In this document: in pieces, positions 48,493 through 62,904 of the stretch | Layout of the letters: each line of letters starts with the position of its first letter | Numbering within the stretch: position 1 is the first letter of the stretch | Assembly (NCBI GenBank): GCA_015847255.1 | Contig: JADLZK010010861.1 | Location: forward strand, 1-64,000 | Length of the DNA stretch: 64,000 nt | Direction: 5' to 3' | DNA from: Hyparrhenia diplandra | Lineage: Eukaryota > Streptophyta > Magnoliopsida > Poales > Poaceae | Made by a program: the position numbers and the translations under genes | The notes under the pieces: generated by a model | Seen by the model: the letters and a program-made list of their open reading frames with translations, nothing else | What the model was told of the DNA's origin: nothing | The model's database searches: none

Positions 48493-49109
48493 TGCTGTAT
48501 ATTCTGTAATTAATACTATTTTCCAATCCTTAGCAAAAATTAAAATACCCAGCTCCATGGTTGCTCATCAAATTAATACGTACTACTAGTGGTAACGCAA
48601 TATGATCGGATACGGAGAGGACACAATAATCATCATATATACTATACAATATCATTAATTAATGGGCTTATTAATTTTGGGTTTCTCTCCTCTACAGTCA
48701 ACTTTGCTTCAATCTTACACAGGGACTCTCTCCACCGGCACATTATCGATCTGCATATATAGTGCGGACTGATATATGGCACGCGTGTAGTGTACTCCCA
48801 GTTGAAACGACTTTTCACTTACAATATGCAAGCAAATCTTCATATCACGGTCTACCAAACGGACGACCAAATTTTGCTACAGAAAGTGTTGCATCTACAT
48901 ATGCTGCTTCCTTTATATGCATGTATGTACATTGGCTACTGTATACACATGCATCACATTCTCGATCGATCTAACAAACTAAAATAAAAGAACCAGCTGG
49001 AGCTGATTACTGTACTGTACTTCACATACATCTGGCTGGGGTCAATGCAAAGACGACGCAGGGCATTCTTGTCTTGCCTGGGAATCGGAACACGATCATG
49101 TCGGATCGC

Positions 49110-52100
49110 CTACCATGACCCAGCTTCTACTTGGCTACCTGTCGTCTCCATCTTATCATCACCAGCACCATCCCGCAATTTGCAGTCACTTGACAGTGCT
49201 CGTACCCATGAATCAACCTGGAAAATGACCAAATCCAATGTAAATCCGTCTCTATAGCACATATTATTTTCTGCATTTCAGTTTTCAGAGTAGCCCTCTG
49301 TTACCTGTATTTCGGAGGTACTGGAGCATTCAAACTTCAACCCTTGACGGGTCAACAGGTAAAACGCATATCTCGTCTTTTCGTCTTCTGGCACAAAGTT
49401 TGGAAGCTGCCCTACTTCAACAACATCACATAACAGTGTAGATTCTAGTGGGCTCAGATCTGAAACATAGAAATGTCAGAGTTCAGTAACAGCTAACATC
49501 CAAGTGCGTAGTGTTTGTATGCCACCGGTCACCAATATCATATTTGACGAAATGGACCACAGCCAGAAAGGGAAAAAAGAATTTACCTGTAGATTTCAGA
49601 TAATAGTACAAACACTGTCCTTGTAGAACAACAAAGCGAGGTAGCCAGTCATCAACATCAGCATCGTCTAGTATAGGTGGTTCTCCAGGGAGTTGGGACC
49701 ATCGCTGTGTATAAACCAAAAGTCCATCATTAGTTTTGCCTTTGAATGCTTTTTATCAAGAGTGAAGCAAAAAAAGGAACAAATATTGACACAGGTTTCA
49801 TACACTTCTAATGTAGAGATAGCCAGAAAGTCGTGCATATCTCAAAACTTCGTCAATATTTTCCAACCTGAAAGGCCAAAACATTAACAAAGTGCAAATA
49901 ATATTATCAGTATATCTCCACTTTTCGAAATGGACTTCTCAACAAAGTGCACATATCATACCGAGCTTTTAAGTGAGATTCCCTTTCCTCAGCATCCGCT
50001 ATTTCGGTTCGTAAAGTCTCTACTTCAGCTCTAGATAATTCAATCTGCTATCAATGAAAATTTTTAGTGTTGCAAGAGAGCAGTCATGATTGTTGACTGT
50101 GATATGGAAGCAGAGAAAATTGTTCATATATATTATTCAGTAACACCTTGTCATCATCCTCAGTGCTCGTAGACCATCTTATGCGGGGAATGGACAATAA
50201 ATGCAGAATGGATGCAGCTCCCTTTAACTCGTCTTGGTGTCCAAGAACGCCTACGTGAACTGTTTACATGAAAAAAGAACAGCATGTTATTGTACCCACA
50301 AAATCGGAATAATTTCAGTTACAGAAATACTTTCCCACAAGTATCACCTTGGTGGACTATCCAGGTTATTCTTACTTGTTGATAGACCATCAGGAGTCTC
50401 CATAGCTTCTTTTGATGGCACAAAGTATTGGGGAAGACCTCTATCCGTCCATATAAATCATCCATCCAAGTATGCAAGTGCTAGAAGTGCATACTCTGTC
50501 ATGACGAGGTAAATAATGTTACTGATTTATCACATAAGCTGGTGATGAAGTATTACTTCTCCATTAATTAGGTGGTTTGTTTGTCAAAAAGACATTATAT
50601 CTGAGGCTATCAAATAAGCTGGTGATGAAGTATTACTTCTCCATTAGATGGTTTATTTGTCAAGAATACATCAAATTAGACTTCCTAAAATTATCTGTAA
50701 CTCCAAATCTTAGCACGGTAATGAAACGATAGCTAATTCATTGCAAGAGATTTCCATAACTAGAGGACCACTTTTTTTTTCAGAATTACACAGGTACAAA
50801 GTAATTAGGACAAACTGATCTAAACACGGTACCGAACATTATTGACTCGAAATTTCCAGAGAAAATTAGGATCCTAGCTGTAATCCATAACCATGCCTAC
50901 GAGGTATTTAGTAATAAGGCTAAGGAAGTAAATTCTAGCAGGAAGGAAAAGGTAGAGGAGTCTCTACATTATTATAGTTCGACGTGATGCCATTAACTGA
51001 ATAAAAGTTAAGAATCGCGCAGGGATCAGTGAATTAGGCGAAACTGACATACTACATGGCATTGAATTGGCAACTGAACTGAAGTTAACTCAACAACAAT
51101 TGGTGGAAACTAGTTACTGATGGAGACAGAGCAAGAAAGTCAAAATTGGAGCTTGCTAGTAGTTTCTAGTGCTAAGAGGCAACCCCTCCAGTCCAGTATG
51201 CCAGTATGGCCGGCCGGCATATCATAGGGCCGCCGAATTGAGGTCCCAGCCAAACGGACAGGAGAGATCGGCGAGGTCATGGATCCAGACAGAGCAAGGA
51301 CAAGACAGCCGGGAGAAATCGAGGAAGTATAGATGGGATCAAACCTGGAGCGCAGAGCAGTCTCTTCCTTTTGTTTTCCTTTTTCTTGAGAACAAGTTCA
51401 GCAGAGGGTGGACGGCGGCGGCGAGTCGGAAGGTTCGCTCCGGCGAGTCGAGTCGGCGGTTGGAACGGGAAGGAGGAAAGGTCCCAATTGGAGCAGGGGA
51501 ACAAGAAGACAAGGTGGAGGTGGGTGGGGTCACAACTCAGAAGAGAGGGAGGCCAGGTTGGACGCGATGACCGTTTTGACCCTCTGAGACCCAAGTTGGG
51601 CTCGATCTCGGTGGTATTGCTAATTGTTTACGACTAGTGATTTTCGCGCGCGAGCCATGGCCAAAGCAACGTTTATAAAGAAAAGACAATATAGATATAA
51701 GGTGTCCAGATATTACATAATTATTACAATACCGGATGTCTAGACACGATCTAAATATTACAATAGAGATACATTATATATATCGATGTCCGGACATTTA
51801 ACTAAATACTACAGAGGCTAGGTAGATGTTCGGGATTCGATATACTCTACATAAAAGAGTGGAACGATGGTCTATTGGAGGGGTGGTGTCCGAGAGGGCT
51901 TTAAGATAACATAATGCATGCATCATAAGGCGAGGAATGCATGTCTTCATATAGGATTGATGGGTCATATAGGATTGAAGGGTAGTGGTGCCAGCTTCAA
52001 TCCGATTCCAAGCCGTTGTCACCATGATACTGGGAAGCACATGTTTAAATGTCGGGGTATATGATCTTCGTATACATCTTTGTTGTAAGGGCGCAAACGC

Positions 52101-54380
52101 ACTATACCTCGCAGTAGGTGGAAAGAGCCCTCAGAGGAGCTATACGAGGAGGAGCTGCTATCTGATGTGGTTGTTGTACCTTCCACGCTTAAGCTCTTGG
52201 TTGGCTGCATGACATCTCAAACATGATTAGCGGATTCATCCTGCGTTGATGTTTTTCAGATCCATATGGATGTTACCTCTATGCTGCCACTCATATGCTT
52301 CTTGAAGTACTTCCCTATCATAGCCGCATTCTTCAGCTGGAGAAATAAAAGAAATAAAGGTGTAGATATGAGTATGAACCAAGGCAGTAGCATTCGAGGA
52401 GAACACAAAAGCTTATTCTCGAAACTGTTTTATAAATGATACTACTTTTCTGCAGCTGCTTTGCTAGAAGGAAGAACCTATGGGATAAACAAACATGAAA
52501 AACAGTAAATTGGTATAATAATGTTTTTAGAGCCATTTTGCTTAGCTCATTGTTCTGATTTTAGGAAACAACTCTATCTTTCATATCCATGGAAAAGACT
52601 TGGGAGGCACTCAGAAGAGTTATGTATTTTCCAAAAAAAGAAATGACTTCCTTTTGTAGATTTCTAGACTGAAATTACACACAAGCAATTAAAGAAAGTA
52701 GCAGATTATAAGGAGGTCCTTGTTCTTTTTTTCTGACCATGGGGAAACCTTGTTCATGCTTTCAGCTTTAGACCCTATCAAACACCTAGGAACAAAAAAT
52801 TCAGAATGGAAACTAAAACATATCAATGTCCATCTTAGTTTCATAATGGAAGCTCGGAACTGAGTTGCTAATGGCGAAGCCAAAGCTATATTTGGTTTAC
52901 ATGCCTAAGAAATCCATAAAGAATTACTATTTGGTATACATGCGTAACAAAAATAATAAAGTCAGCTCAAAATCTAGAAGTCTGATCACCAGAAGCAAAC
53001 TGATAAGAACCAAAGTAACTACCAATTCTTTAAGCCTACATTAGTGCCTGGAATATTAGGCTCAGTTATGGGGTTGAGGATTTTGTGGCCAGCCAAAAAT
53101 GCTCTATAAATATGAACTATTATAAACCACTAACAACACATGCCATTAATCTAAAAGCATTACAATATGACTATATTGTGCATTTTGAACCTGATCTTGT
53201 AGGACACATGAAAATGAAGAACCATTTCATAATTACAAAGCTCTTAACCTTTATTAACTAAGATAAGATGAAGGTCATGTTCATAGCCACGTTTGGCAAC
53301 CTGTCAACACCAAAGAAACAACGAACGGATGCAACAACTATAAACAACTCCCTCCCCTGTTGTAATTGTGCTCTTGACTCCTCCACACTCCAAGAACCTT
53401 TTTTTCTTTGTGAACCCACAATTTTAAAAGGAAGAAAAATCCACCAAAAAAGATTTTGTACAGACCAAGAAAGAAACCCAAACAAATCCATAACAGCGTC
53501 AGTATCATTCAGGGGCTGCATATATTACAAAGGCTAAAGAAAAGAAGAACCCAAAAGTCTAGATCGCAAGAATATGAAATCGGGAGAAATCATACGAAAA
53601 ACAAGGTGCCATCGATCTCTTTCACTACCTAGTTTCTCTGTTCAATCTCGTTCAGCAGCAGCACAGGATGGCCCCCTCTACCACAGCACGCCTGAAAAAA
53701 TCCAGGCAGAAAAAAGAGAAATTATTATCGCACCTGGAGACGCGTATATAGAAGGACAAGCATCACATCTGCAATGTATGGACTGCACATGGTGCTTCAT
53801 CCTAAATCATTGTTTTCAAGTAAAGGCATGGACCCTGATATTGATCGGTGGTGACTGGTGAGTAAGGATTCTTTTACAAATAGTTTGGCCACTACCTGTG
53901 AGCAGGGCTGCTTATCTACAAAACACTATGTACTGACATAATGTGAGATTCTCTAGTCACAGTTTTGTCCATAGTTGGCATTCACATTTCCAAGACATGC
54001 AAAATGGATAAGATAGAAAGGGATCTGGTGCTGAGTGCCTTACCAGATTAGTCTGCAGTAGGGAGACGGCCTGCTTGGCCGAGCCCCAGCATGGAGGAAT
54101 CCAGCTTCTTCAGAAAATACCTGCATCATTGTTCATCGACTCCACATACCCTGCACAAGAACAAGCAAGGCAGAATAAGTCTTCAGACAGAACTGCCCGA
54201 CTCAACTGGTGCTTTTCATCGAACACCTGAGGGGGCAGCTCTGTTCATATGTAGCATAGCAAATAGTAATCAGTAGCACAGGTGGAGGAGGCAAGGCAAC
54301 TGACTGGTGTCGGCATTGTCGAGAGACCAAAGAGGCTGGCGAAGAGGATGTGCACCCAGACGGCCAGACCCAGATGTCAT
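49110..54380 (-). CDS. PH-domain protein, at least ten exons, N-terminal part uncertain
   Basis: Exons on minus: 52277-52336 and 52108-52204 (LKNAAMIGKYFKKHMSGSIE, then a Ser-rich stretch), 50147-50259, 49962-50044, 49804-49867, 49587-49704, 49305-49459, 49110-49217. From 52336 to the stop at 49110 all phases agree with no frame break. A coiled coil (ELSRAEVETLRTEIADAEER, LKARLENIDEVL) precedes a PH domain: SGYLYIRSRWSQLP, DWLPRFVVLQGQCLYYYLKS, CSSTSEIQVDSWVRAL. PH domains bind phosphoinositides or proteins at membranes; the partner is unknown. It ends SQVEAGSW. Two further possible 5' exons (54305-54380, MTSGSGRLGAHPLRQPLWSL; 54121-54150, RYVESMNNDA) have good splice sites and a mutual phase fit, but the join to 52336 is out of phase unless an exon is missing. 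An alternative start near 51280 was considered. Confidence 0.75.
50260..52107. other. Large PH-gene intron
   Basis: About 1.85 kb between exons ending at 52108 and starting at 50259. A GC-rich, pyrimidine-biased stretch on the minus strand (51260-51600) looks like a leader or alternative first exon: it has an open frame reading PTRRRRPPSAELVLKKKENK but no domain. Confidence 0.4.
50525..50675. repeat. Short tandem duplication in a PH-gene intron
   Basis: AAGCTGGTGATGAAGTATTA and the following CTTCTCCATTA...GGTTT-TTTGTCAA occur at 50537-50592 and again at 50609-50663 with a few changes. Intron sequence, no coding sense. Confidence 0.8.
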
Positions 54381-55500
54381 GGGCTTATCGCAGTAGTCTC
54401 GCCGAGGGGACTTTGACGTGGGGAGAGCCAGCTACGGCCCGCCGCACCGAGGAACCCCCACGCCGTTGACCGCAGCGCCGGGGGCTCCCGCGCTGGTCCA
54501 CTACCGCGCCGGGCCGCCCGAGCCGAGGCCACCAAGTCGCACGCCTGCGACCGCGGCTTGCCCGCGCCGGTGCGCCCGGGCTGCCAGCGGCGTTGCGCCG
54601 CTACACCGGTCCGCCACGCAGGGACGCCCGCGACCAAAGCCAGCCTGCGCCGCTGTGCCACCGCGTCGGCCGCCGGCGCCCTGTGGCCGCCTACTGCTGC
54701 TTCAGAGAGGAGGAGAGAGAGACAGGAGTCAAGAGGGAGTTGCTGCAACTCGTGAGAGAGAGGGGAGGAGTAAAAGAGGGAGCGGAGCGGGCCCGCAAGC
54801 GGATGGACCAATCGCAGATGGACAACAGCTCTGCTCAGCAGCGGTGGCTCGGCGCACCCGCCAATACCAGATCGACAGCGGCTGCTCGGCAGGAGCGCCT
54901 CGGCAGGGAGCAGACCGGCGCACGTCGCCACCACACGGGCTCACTGCAGGCAGGGGCCACGGCTCTCAGCCAACCCGCAAACGGGAACGGGACCCAGCGC
55001 GCAAGGACGCACGCGCACGTCGCCCCTGGACCACGGGCCGGGAAACCGGCTCACACCACCAGCGGGCCCAACCGAAGGCAGCGAACCAAAATTCGACAAC
55101 GCGCGTCGCCCGCCAGTGCGCATCGGACACCTGGTTCTCCGTACGCGTACGACGTCTGACCGTCGAACTCCTGTTTCCCCAGAAACACGGTCAGCGCGCT
55201 ACTGGCCATCGATGAAGATCACAACGGTCAAAAAAAAATTTACTACCGTGGGACACCCTGGCCGGCGACTTTCTCCGCAGCAAATGTTCTCTTTAAATTC
55301 GGTTCAATGTTTGTGCAATGGCCAAAAAAAAAAAAAAAAATGTTTTAAAAAATGTTATGTAGCATACATATCTGTTGGCGTGCATCATTCTTTTCAGTCA
55401 TAAAAAGATTGAATACTCTTGAATTTAATTCAGATTTAAAACCTTACTCCATATGTGCTTTGTGAAGAAACTTTGTATCTCACCATAATGCATATGCTAT
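54381..55500. other. GC-rich upstream region of the PH gene
   Basis: On the minus strand the stretch 54400-54790 resembles a transcribed leader: CT-rich (CTCTCTCTCACGAG, CTCTCTCTCCTCC) then GC-rich, ending just before the putative first ATG at 54380. Open frames on both strands (54377-54934 minus, 54418-55215 plus) show no domain and probably reflect GC bias. An A-run is at 55323-55340. Confidence 0.4.
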
Positions 55501-55504
55501 AAAA

Positions 55505-56030
55505 ATTACCCCATTTACCACCCAAAAACTAACGATTTTTCTATGAATTTGGACAAAAATGTCACTCTTTTTTTAGGGTTCTCTTTTAAGTAGTAGATGA
55601 TAAAATACTACTTTCCAAATCATGAATTTATTAGATTTTCTTGCATTCTTCGAAAAAGTTTAGAGCTAAATAGCTTAGTTGAAGTCTTTAGAATAGTATT
55701 TTGGGAAGAATTTGAATTTTCAAGCCCACAGATCCAATGATCCTAGATTCACTCAAAAATAGGTCACACTTGATTTATGGCTTCTGTTTTCAAAAAAGAT
55801 TGTTTTGAAGATTTCTAAGTTTCACGTTTGGAGGAAATAGGAAGGCGAGGGGTAGGAGTTTTTCTAAGTGTAACATTTGTTCTCAGTTGGTATTCAACTT
55901 AATAGTATCCATCAATATAATAGTAGCATTTCATATGTGCCCTATGATTTGGTGGGAATTGTTGTATCTAATTAGGCTCATGCCATTATTAATTCAATTA
56001 AATCAAGTAAACTATAAGCCAATCTTTGTT
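55505..56030. repeat. Second segmental duplication, copy A
   Basis: The sequence from TTTTTCTATGAATTTGGAC (55540) through TTCAAGCCCACAGATCC (55718), TAAGTTTCACGTTTGGAGG (55820) and TTCAACTTAATAGTATCC (55895) to AATTCAATTAAATCAAG (55990) is repeated in the same order at 57930-58280 and 59055-59235. Non-coding. Confidence 0.85.
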
Positions 56031-57890
56031 AGTTTGTGGTCCCCATAATTCTTTCTTGTCATGCACGCCTTGGTTCTGTTCTTCTGCACCGAGCTGTCGA
56101 GCAGGCTCAACATGCTCAAGCTTGACGCGTCCCTCCAGACATATATAGCCTCAATTGAAGTGGAACTTTGTGCCAATGTTTTTTTGCTATGGTCATGGAG
56201 GACGGGATTCTTGGCCAAATGCAATGGAAGATATGTTCTCCACAAGGAGCACTAGTGTGCGGAGCTCCTTTTGGTGAGCTCCCTCCTCTAGCAACAGTCA
56301 GTGTCACTTGCTATATAGTATATACTCTGCCTCACAAGTGGATAGCGTCACTACCTTCTACTTATGGGACTCCTAGGAGATTGAGCACGATCCGAGGAAG
56401 AAAATGATCCATGTCGTGTTGCACCGCCCGGCCGACATCGCCCTCATCATCACCTTGACGACAACCACCCAATCAGCGTAGTTGCTACGGGAAAGGATAG
56501 GGTACTAAGCGGTGTCGATGTCCCTCACCTTTTCACCACGTATGTCACCCCCGTGATGCTTCGATGACAAAGCCGACCGCACCCAACGGAGGCTGCTAGC
56601 CCGTGTTCCCCCTCGCGTCGTCACCCTTGATCATCCATCACCACCTCGCGCGACTCGATGCCACTTGTTGGCACCGATCAAGGTGAGTTCCCAACTCACA
56701 GCAGACTCACACCATGAGCTAGAGTAGAAGAAAAGCACACCCACACAATTTCAGAGTCAATTTGGTGCTAGGAATGAGTAGAACTATGAACTACTATACC
56801 AACTATTAGTATTATACATACGGAGCATACGGTTGCCGTAGCCTCTCACGCCTCTAGAAGTTCACCTTCTCCATTTACTTTTAGCAAAAGGAGTAATCAA
56901 GCACTAAAGAACTATCCAACAAATAATACCTTGTAGCTATCCATCGAATTTTGCACAAGTTCTCGATATTTCACAAAAAATTGTTTTTGTGAAAATGTAT
57001 TCGAAACACCCTATCAAAGGTGTGTGAAACAACATTACCTATATAAATGCATAAATAAAGATAATTAAGTTATATCATACAAAAGACATGATCAAGTCAA
57101 GATTTTAAAGTTAACAAAATTGCAATTTACCATTATGCACCATCTAGAGTCCACGCCCAAAGCTAATTCTAATGATTCTACAAAAATAATTATCTTTTCA
57201 TCATCATTTATGTTACCATTTCAAGCCAACGGACGAACCCAACACAAGACCCTCATATTTACTTTCAGAATCTATAAGTATAAAACAAAATAATTAGCTT
57301 ATTCTAATTTTTCTTGCTATTTTTTATACAAAGAGCGTGTTTAAATTTTAGGGATTACAATAATTTGGTTATATAAATCTCTTCTTAGATTCTCGCTTCA
57401 CTTAACTTCTCTCGCTTCTTTCCAATTTTTCATCTTATACCGCCTATTTTTCTTGTTATTTACATTTGTTCTCCTTTTCATTTTGAATTGTTTCATGTTC
57501 CTACATATTCATAGAGTTAAATGATGAGACATCATAACAAAAATTTATAAACTATAAGCCTTATTTTAAATAGTTTATTAATAAAAAAAGAATTATCTTA
57601 TAGCTTCATGTCCTTATTTTGGATTTCTTAGAGCAAAGCAGAGGAAGTATTAGAAGGAAATTTGAGCAACGGAGGAAGTATTAGAAGGAAATTAGACTAG
57701 CGGAGGAAGTGTTGGGTTTTAGAGAGAGAAGATGAAAAGTAGAGAGAGGAAAACTAAGAGAGAGAGAGGATGAACCTGTTTGGTATTCTAAATATGCAAT
57801 ACCCATTCCCTCCGGCTATTGTTGATCTTGTAGTGCTTTATAGTCTTTTTCTTGGGCCTTTGTTATGAGACATTTTCCTGGACGGCCAAA
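56031..57890. other. Spacer between the two copies
   Basis: Part 56040-56410 contains short open frames without domains. 56690-57890 is AT-rich. GGAGGAAGTATTAGAAGGAAAT occurs twice in tandem at 57640-57720. No gene supported. Confidence 0.4.
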
Positions 57891-57892
57891 TT

Positions 57893-59240
<1,348 letters not shown>

Positions 59241-60050
59241 ATAAGATTATGTCGCTTAGGTTTGTTTGCTGGTGTCGTCAAGTGGACAACTACGGAGAGC
59301 ATCATGAGAGAAATTACAATAGTTTTTGTCCATTACTTCGTGATTACTCTTCGTGCTTCTTTTCGAGAATGTCTACGCATCCCCCATACATTTGCTTTCT
59401 TCTGTCCAACTATATTCATAAGAGGAAGGTTGATTTATCAGTAATGCTCTACTTAGAGTGTCCTAATCTAATAGGATGTGCGCGCTTAGTGGCCCGACCC
59501 ACGATGGTGTCTACCACGCCCGCATACACACCGCTCATTTGCTCCACTCCTTTCCCTTCGATCGATCTTCCTTCTTCCTCATTTTCTCCGCTACTTCGCT
59601 TGCATCCGTTGCTCTAGGCTCTTTGCAACCATGCACCCTCCTCCCGCGCAGCCCTCGTCTTTGCGCGCCGGTGGCGAGCTCCCTCCCTTCTTCCCTACCC
59701 ATCCCCCCTCCCTTCCTCCCTCCTCCCCCCTCCCTTACCACCCATTGCGACCTGAACATCCTCCTTGCCACCAGGGTGGGCGCAACGCCGGTGGCTTCAG
59801 TAGGCCGTGAAGCTCCCCCCCTCCCTCCCACGCTCTCGTCCCGTGCGCCATGGACTCCATGCATCCGGAGACGAGGACAACGGCACAACTCGACGAGGTA
59901 GGTGGGGAACGATCTAGATCTAAGGCCTCCCACCCCATCCTTCCTCCTCCTCTTCCTCCTCCTCCTCCTCCTCCTCTTGCTACTCCTACTCCTACCGTTT
60001 TGGATCTAAGGTTTTGGTGGTGGCTATGGTTCTAGCGAGACAGATCTCGC
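59241..60050. other. Intergenic, pyrimidine- and CCT-rich
   Basis: A CT-rich zone (59520-59760) and a CCT microsatellite (59942-59975) are visible. Open frames have no domain. Possibly a leader of a lost gene or transposon. Confidence 0.35.
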
Positions 60051-60056
60051 CGCTTG

Positions 60057-60352
60057 TTGCAATGAGACATTTTCAATGTTGCAAACAGATGATGCGAAAA
60101 TGTTGCAATGGTGACTTTTTGGTTGTTGCAATAGGCATTTTTTTCGATGTTGCAACAATTAATGTGAAATGTTGCAACAACTCTTTCTCCTTGTTGTGAG
60201 ACTCTCCCCGCTATTGCAAAGTGGAAGTTTTTTTTTAAATGGTATTGTAGATATTTTTTTATGTTGCATTTCACATTTTTCGTTAGTTTCATTAGTTGTT
60301 CTTTCGATGTTTCAATTTGTTTGTTGTTTCACCATTTCCTTTGATGTTGCAA
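60057..60352. repeat. Array of TTGCAA palindromes at about 23-bp spacing
   Basis: TTGCAA begins at 60057, 60079, 60103, 60126, 60150 and 60172 (steps 22, 24, 23, 24, 22), then 60214 and 60347, mostly within GATGTTGCAA or similar. The spacer is AT-rich and poorly conserved. The surrounding DNA to 61119 includes a G-run (60377-60396) and no supported gene. Confidence 0.75.
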
Positions 60353-60804
60353 TAAGACTTTTTTTCCTTGTTGAAGCCGGGGGGGGGAGGGGGGGCGTAC
60401 ATGGTGGAGAGCTTGTGGTAGGGCCGATAGGGCCGATGTGCCGGGACGGTGCGGATCGGGAGGGGAACTTTCTTCTTTTTTAGCGTGCGCCGAGGCGGAA
60501 GGGAAGGAGCAGAGGTGCGGAGAGGGTGTGGTTGGGGGCGGGGTGGATTTTGCGTGTGTGGGAGCGACGCGAGCCGCGTGTGGCGGAGGGTCAGGCGCAA
60601 GGGGCGCCCCGATGGCTAGCTAGCAAGCGAGAGGTGGGAAAGTGCCCCAACTTCACCCTTGATTTATTTGTGAACCTAGGTTATAGAGTCTTGGTCGTCC
60701 AAGCAGAAGATTGGTCCAATAGGCGCCTAGATTAGTAAAGATTGGTCCAGCCGGTGCCTGCACACACATTTGTATTGTGTGCGCTTTGCATGAGCTAGTG
60801 TGCT

Positions 60805-60960
60805 AAGGGCACTCACAGTGTAGACTCTACCCATAGAGTCTAAATCTTGAAGACTCTATCACAAGAAACTATCCTCTCCAATGCCAAGTTTGTACTACTA
60901 GTTTCTATAGATAAATTAGTTTAATTGCAGCACAAACAAATCCGATCATCTATGGCATAT
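60805..60960. mobile_element. Possible MITE end
   Basis: GGGCACTCACAGTGTAGACTC followed by repeated (G)ACTCTA resembles the end of a common grass MITE family. No opposite inverted end was found, so this is a weak call. Confidence 0.25.
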
Positions 60961-61119
60961 TACATGTGATCCAACCTACACCCTCGCTGCCTTGTACTCT
61001 TGGTCCGCCAGCGCATGGCTTGTGTCGTTAGTCGCCATCGTTTTGGAGAGAACAGCAAAGAAAAAGTGGTTTCAAATGGCAACGATTGTTCTTTTTGAAG
61101 GGGCCCGGTGAAGATCTCT

Positions 61120-62847
61120 TGTTTGGTTTTGGCTAATTAGTGACACCTAAGGACTAATCTCTCAATGCCAAGTGTTTGATTAGATTGGAGATTGGCCGTC
61201 TTTTGAAGTTGGTGCATGGTGATCATGGAGGATGGATCGAGGTGATCCAAAAGATGATCAAGCATCCAATTCGGTGGAGTTTGGAGATCAAAGGTCCCAA
61301 GGCAAAGGTATAACCATAGGGCTTTTGATTTCACACCCAAGACACCATAGAGGGTGTGGGTGGTTATAGGATCGATAAGCCGTACTATAAAGAGGGGAAA
61401 CTTATCGTACATATCGGTCCTCATGTGCCTTTAGGTTCAAAATTCATATGCATGCATTCTAACCTAAAGAGCTAACTCCGCGCTTGTCGAAAATGTTTCG
61501 AAAATGCTAACACATGGTGTAGAGGTGTTCTTCGACGTGTCGGCAACAAGAAACAAGTGACGAAAGTCGGTTTGGAGCAAAGGCGAAGGAACGACGATGA
61601 AACGATGAAGATTTCGTAGCTCAGCGTGACCGGACGCACCTGACCGGAAGCAGGCTGGATCCGACCGGACGCACCGGTCGGTGAGTCCGGTCAGAATTCC
61701 AGTAAGGGTGTAAACCGGGGTTCGGCCCTTGGGCCGACCGGACGCACCGACCGGATGCTTCCGGTGCTGACCGAAGCACGACCGACGCGCGACCGACCCG
61801 ATCGGCCGGGGTTCCAGGCACTCGTTGGGTCGTGTCGGTTGTGACCAGACCACCGACCGGACTCACCGGGTGAGTCCGGGTCAAGGCCCGGTCGCCGCAA
61901 AAGCGTGGCTTTCTCCCCCAACGGCCACATTTTGTGGTGTGCCCTATTTATACCCCCTTGGCTGCCTCTTGCTCTCTCTCTTGGTCATTTGAATCATTCC
62001 TAACAAGCTAGAGCAAGCAAGCAAGCCTCTCTCCTCTCTCATTCTTGATTTGAGCTTCATTCTTGAGAGAAGAGTGATCCAAGTGCATTTGCATCGAGTT
62101 CTTGCATCTAGAGGCACTTGGGGATCGTTGTGAGCCGGTGAGTTTCTTGTTTCTCTTGGAGACACCGCTCCTAGCCGGCTTGGTGTTTTCGTGGAGGCGT
62201 TGGCAAGATTTGGTGATTGTTTCTTGGCCACCTCCGGGCGAAATTGTGAGAGGATCACGCACTCCTCATCGGGAAGACAAAGTGCAAGGAATACATTGCT
62301 CGTGTCTTGGGTACCTCACTTGTGAGTGGTGTGTTGAGGCTAGCAAGGGCACTGCCTAGCTCAAACACCATCCTTGTGTTGGTCGGCACAACCGGAGAGT
62401 AACTTGTCGGTGTACAAGCAAACTCCAGGTGAACAAATCGACTTGTTCATTGTCTCATTGTGTGGATCATCACCTTCGTGTGATTGATAGCTTTTCTTCT
62501 TCCCGGTGATTGGTTGACATCCTCTACACGTCGGTATAACAAGCTTCTCACTCTAGCATTACTTTCCTAGTTTACTTTGAGTAGAGAGCTAGCACTTGCT
62601 TGTGTAGGTTGTTCTTGCTAGCATAAGGACCATATTAGGATTGCTCACTAGATAGTGTAGTGACATAGCCTTTGATTGACTTAGAGATCATAGCTTTTTG
62701 CTAGAATTGTCACTAGAGGCTTGCAAGACAATAGAGCTAGTGCAAACCGCGATTACGCCTTTTGTTATACTAATCGGTTTGTTATTTGAGCTTGTAGAAA
62801 ATTTTTATAGGCTATTCACCCCCCCTCTAGCCATCTAGGACCTTACA
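61120..62847 (+). mobile_element. Copia-type retrotransposon 5' LTR
   Basis: Starts TGTTTGGTTTTGGC and ends AGGACCTTACA (TG...CA), about 1.73 kb, directly followed by the primer-binding site. It contains a TATA-like CTATTTATA at 61944-61952, a dense cluster of GACCGGACGC motifs at 61629-61880, and blocks shared with the LTR at 14.1-16.5 kb (AAGAGGGGAAACTT, GAGCTAACTCCG, GACGAAAGTCGGTTTGGAG). Confidence 0.8.
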
Positions 62848-62849
62848 AG

Positions 62850-62861
62850 TGGTATCAGAGC
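62850..62861 (+). promoter_or_regulatory. tRNA-Met primer-binding site
   Basis: TGGTATCAGAGC, the complement of the 3' end of initiator tRNA-Met used by plant Copia elements, starts two bases after the LTR end. Confidence 0.9.
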
Positions 62862-62904
62862 CGGGACACCGTTTTAGAAGGCTTAACAACCTCCGGTGTG
62901 AAGC

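Noticed and set aside
52277..52336. Alternative reading of this exon (AEECGYDREVLQEAYEWQHR) that fits the phase of the exon at 54121-54150
   Set aside because: In that phase the next exon (52108-52204) reaches a stop after about 15 codons, whereas the chosen phase stays open through all downstream exons to 49110.
54377..55215. Large open frames on both strands upstream of the PH gene
   Set aside because: Both are GC-driven with no domain; the minus-strand one looks like a transcribed leader rather than protein.
62850..62861. tRNA gene
   Set aside because: It is only the 12-nt primer-binding site after a Copia LTR, with no cloverleaf.
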